Source: Candidatus Bathyarchaeota archaeon
GTDB lineage: Archaea; Thermoproteota; Bathyarchaeia; Bathyarchaeales; WUQV01
Direction of reading: 5' to 3'
Assembly: GCA_009889585.1 (NCBI GenBank)
Contig: WUQV01000025.1
Location: forward strand, 1 to 5,460
Length of the DNA: 5,460 nucleotides
Shown here: positions 5,046 to 5,460 of the stretch, piece by piece
Numbering within the stretch: position 1 is the stretch's first letter
Layout of the letters: every line of letters starts with the position of its first letter
Notes under the pieces: generated by a model
What the model was told of the DNA's origin: nothing
The model's database searches: none
What the model saw: only the letters and a program-made list of their open reading frames with translations
Translations under genes and position numbers: made by a program

Positions 5046-5460
5046 TTAAGCGAGGGCTGGCGGCACTACGTCACCGGTAGCCCTTAAAACCCAAACGCCT
5101 TCCTTCTTGGCTCTCTCGATCAGCTCGGGCATGGCAAGCGAAGCGTATATAAGTAACACCTTCCGCCTCCTAAGGAGCTCAGGGTACTTCCTCTCAATCG
5201 CGCCCAGCTTCTCCATTAAGTCGTCGAGCGTCCTTAGGCCTGCTCTAACGGTCGCTTCTCCGATGACGCACATCTCATCGTTAGCGCCGTAGACGTTCAC
5301 CTCAAGATCGGGAAGGCTCAACCGTCCAACATCGACCTCGACGCTCATTTCGCTCAGCCTGTATTTAATTATCGACCTAGCCTCTTCCTCTATGTCTAGA
5401 GTGAGCTTTTCAAGAGTCCTTTCGACCCTGCCTAGCTTAATGTTGATCGACCTAATCTCC
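5046..5460 (-). CDS. Archaeal PD-(D/E)XK-fold-like protein (DUF3782-like), 5' end outside the window
   Basis: The frame is open to the right edge, so 137 C-terminal residues are visible and the N-terminus is missing; an internal Met at 5348 is not the likely start. The visible part begins with a helical, heptad-like segment (EIRSINIKLGRVERTLEKLT) and continues into a compact alpha/beta domain with LPDLEVNVYG, then VIGEATVRAG, and VLLIYASLAMPELIERAKKE ending near GVWVLRATGDVV. This pattern matches a family I know from many thermophilic archaea, with a coiled coil followed by a nuclease-like fold; the Asp of PDLE and Glu of GEAT sit where PD-(D/E)XK active-site residues would, with Thr in place of the usual Lys. 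Substrate and function are unknown. It lies outside the inferred element boundary, so it is probably a host gene. Confidence 0.75.
   Translation of the reverse strand, partial: EIRSINIKLGRVERTLEKLTLDIEEEARSIIKYRLSEMSVEVDVGRLSLPDLEVNVYGANDEMCVIGEATVRAGLRTLDDLMEKLGAIERKYPELLRRRKVLLIYASLAMPELIERAKKEGVWVLRATGDVVPPALA

Noticed and set aside
5107..5292. Plus-strand open frame of 61 codons
   Set aside because: It is antisense to the conserved core of the nuclease-fold-like gene and Ser-rich, as expected for a shadow.
1..5460. CRISPR array, insertion sequence or terminal inverted repeats
   Set aside because: I saw no regularly spaced repeats, no transposase, and no long inverted repeats at the inferred element end. 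The left element end is outside the window, so terminal repeats cannot be fully excluded.

Overview
The window looks like the right-hand end of a mobile element integrated in an archaeal chromosome, plus a short piece of host flank. The archaeal signs are TATA-like boxes placed for leaderless or short-leader transcripts, GTG and TTG start codons, a fragment of an archaeal-type tRNA-Leu(UAA) without an encoded CCA, a Sulfolobus-virus (SSV)-type integrase, and a flanking gene of a PD-(D/E)XK-like family that I recall mainly from thermophilic archaea. A thermophilic TACK-type archaeon fits best, but the lineage cannot be fixed from the sequence alone.

Layout from left to right. Positions 1-592 (minus strand) hold the beginning of a gene for a basic zinc-ribbon protein that runs off the left edge. 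A 59-bp divergent promoter region with a near-palindromic TATA-like box and a perfect 12-bp palindrome separates it from a plus-strand pair. The first of the pair (652-1134) is a ribbon-helix-helix (RHH) protein with a Cys-rich C-terminal domain. The second (1121-3370) is a protein-primed family B DNA polymerase with an extra C-terminal helix-turn-helix. Overlapping and following the end of the polymerase gene is a region with two TATA-like boxes, then an unrecognised 115-residue protein (3385-3732). A GC-rich, hairpin-rich intergenic stretch (3733-3916) carries a likely terminator for the convergent minus-strand integrase (3917-4852).

The integrase reading frame runs through the 3' half of a tRNA-Leu(UAA) gene (about 4743-4795), which is the attachment site. 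Because the 5' half of the tRNA is absent, and because of the orientation, I infer that 4795 is the right boundary of the element. The intact tRNA and the short N-terminal part of the integrase should lie left of the window. Positions 4796-5460 are then host DNA: about 250 bp without a convincing gene, and the C-terminal part of a minus-strand nuclease-fold-like protein.

Together the element carries its own replicative polymerase, an RHH regulator probably controlling the divergent promoter, a zinc-ribbon protein, and a site-specific recombinase. The most unusual points are the polymerase-HTH fusion, the altered motif C (STDS instead of DTDS), and the pairing of a protein-primed polymerase (normally linked to linear genomes) with an SSV-type tRNA integrase (which needs a circular intermediate). 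No capsid, packaging, Cas or toxin gene is visible here, so virus, plasmid or other element cannot be decided.
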